From positions 806,001 through 870,000 of the forward strand of contig JAJTUP010000002.1 in NCBI GenBank assembly GCA_021399435.1: DNA of 64,000 bases. Direction: 5' to 3'. Position 1 is the first letter of the stretch; every line of letters starts with the position of its first letter. A program made the translations under genes and the position numbers. The notes beneath the pieces were generated by a model. That model saw only the letters and a program-made list of their open reading frames with translations. It ran no database searches and was not told where the DNA came from. Of this stretch, positions 62,854 to 64,000 are shown piece by piece. Source of the DNA: Diaporthe sp. PMI_573. Lineage: Eukaryota > Ascomycota > Sordariomycetes > Diaporthales > Diaporthaceae.

Positions 62854-64000
62854 AAATTTGGACAGGGTCAAATGCGATGATGATGGGTCTCCTTCGTGAG
62901 ACATTGATTTGAATGCAGATGATGACTGGAAAGTGGGGAGAAAAAGATGACTGTATCTAGCTGATGGCAACGAGGTGAACGCCCAGTCTGGTGGATGGAT
63001 GGCACAAACGTCTTGTGCATTGTACATTCCTTTGGATGTTGGGATTGAATTTGGTAGATCATAGATTTAATCTCAATGTCTCGATCATAATCAATTACTG
63101 TCTTTACACTTTCATTTGCCACTGTGAACAGTTGCTGACTTTGTGGTGAGATGGAGCCTACTGTGATTGTCCTTCGTTGGGTGTTGAGCCTGGAATACCA
63201 GACAGCTGATCCCACGTTCCGTTTGGAGGTTGGATAATTCATCAAGTTGAGAAACGCTCCAACTTATCCTTGGTTGTTCACAAGCTCGTACCGGTATACA
63301 GGCCACAACTCTTCATCTCAAGTTGCAAAGACCTCAAGCTTGCCAGGTAGGGAAAACCAGCACCAGGAGAATTACTATGTATGCTGGTGGCTATTTTAAA
63401 GTATACTGCTCTAGGTGATGTCATCTTGCAATCAGGACACCAAGCTTAAGGTGTGAGATGCCATCGATGCCTCATAAAAGGGAACTCTGGGTATCAGCAT
63501 ATCTCGTCATCTTGCCTCAGGCATGACCGAGGCCTCATAGGAATGAAAAATTGATTGCTTCTGTCCGTAATCTACTTGGACCATGCTCTGAGGTTAGACT
63601 TGCTCTTCAGTCGCTCGCCAGATAGAAGCGGAAGTCAGGAGTGCTCCTCTGTGCCCTCTCTAATCGCTCGCCCTCCTCAACTCGAGTGGCCACCTCGTCC
63701 ACTACGTATCTCACAGTCGCAGACGTATCCTCTCCCAGTTGCTAGCTACCAATCTCTGTTTGCCTACCTGCTCAGCAGTCGTTGCTACAGCTGCCCTAGG
63801 TGGGCACCCTGGTTGCTGGGTGAACCACCAGCTGTGAATGTGCCCAAGTCAACGCAACGACACTTTACTTGGAGCTCCAGGGCACCTGTAACTTGACGGC
63901 CACTGTAACTACAGGGGAGCTTCCGTTGCTGTGGAGCTCAAGGGTGTCAACGTGACCGGCCCCCCTTGCGCAGTTGTTTATCAACCCACCTGCAGCCTCA
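62854..64000. other. Right-edge region, possible partial exon
   Basis: About 1.1 kb with no complete gene. Near the right edge (about 63912-64000, +) a frame reads CNYRGASVAVELKG and VNVTGPPCAVVYQPTC, a secreted-protein-like pattern cut by the window end. I cannot set its start or splicing. Confidence 0.3.

Noticed and set aside
62377..63027. 216-codon minus-strand frame over the GAS1-like gene
   Set aside because: Gly/Ala-rich antisense shadow of the second exon.
1..64000. CRISPR arrays, bacterial operons or prophage
   Set aside because: The window is fungal with spliced genes; no regularly spaced direct repeats were seen.

Overview
The window is nuclear DNA of a filamentous ascomycete (Pezizomycotina, most likely Sordariomycetes). 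Genes lie about 2 kb apart on both strands, carry short introns (about 50-160 nt) with GTNNGT donors and CTGAC/CTAAT-type branch sites, and include fungal families: a HET-domain protein, a gEgh16/GAS1-like appressorial protein, a GtaA-type secreted glutaminase, a fungal RNase T2, a torulene-dioxygenase-like carotenoid oxygenase and a GMC oxidoreductase. The genus cannot be fixed from sequence reading alone. The mix of secreted hydrolases, a small cysteine-rich secreted protein and a GAS1-like protein fits a plant-associated or pathogenic lifestyle (inference).

Layout. 1-10.6 kb: GNAT acetyltransferase (-), Obg-like ATPase OLA1 (+, five exons), ankyrin protein (+), GT8-type glycosyltransferase (+), RS-rich disordered protein (-). 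10.6-17.6 kb: gene-poor, holding one M50B-like membrane metalloprotease (-) and a tRNA-like Pol III unit. 17.6-27.5 kb: HET protein (-), HhH-GPD DNA glycosylase (+), FAD monooxygenase with a GC-AG intron (-), GFA-family protein (+), an unknown protein (-). 28.8-33.6 kb: two secreted enzymes, RNase T2 and glutaminase (both -).

34.1-41 kb is the most system-like part: a biotin carboxylase/biotin-carrier subunit (-) and a carboxyltransferase subunit (+) are divergently transcribed from one 301-bp intergenic region. Together they make a complete two-subunit acyl-CoA carboxylase whose substrate I cannot name. A DHA1-type MFS transporter lies just beyond. 42.9-51 kb holds an SDR enzyme, a decayed Pth11-like receptor fragment, an alpha/beta hydrolase that seems interrupted by a small insertion, and an 80-residue, ten-cysteine secreted protein assembled from three exons. 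51.1-64 kb holds a secreted GMC oxidoreductase (five exons), a thioredoxin, a 5'-truncated MFS transporter relic, a carotenoid cleavage oxygenase and the GAS1-like secreted protein.

Exon boundaries were set by hand from splice signals, reading-frame continuity and family motifs. No transcript data were available, and functional names rest on recognised motifs, not on database searches.
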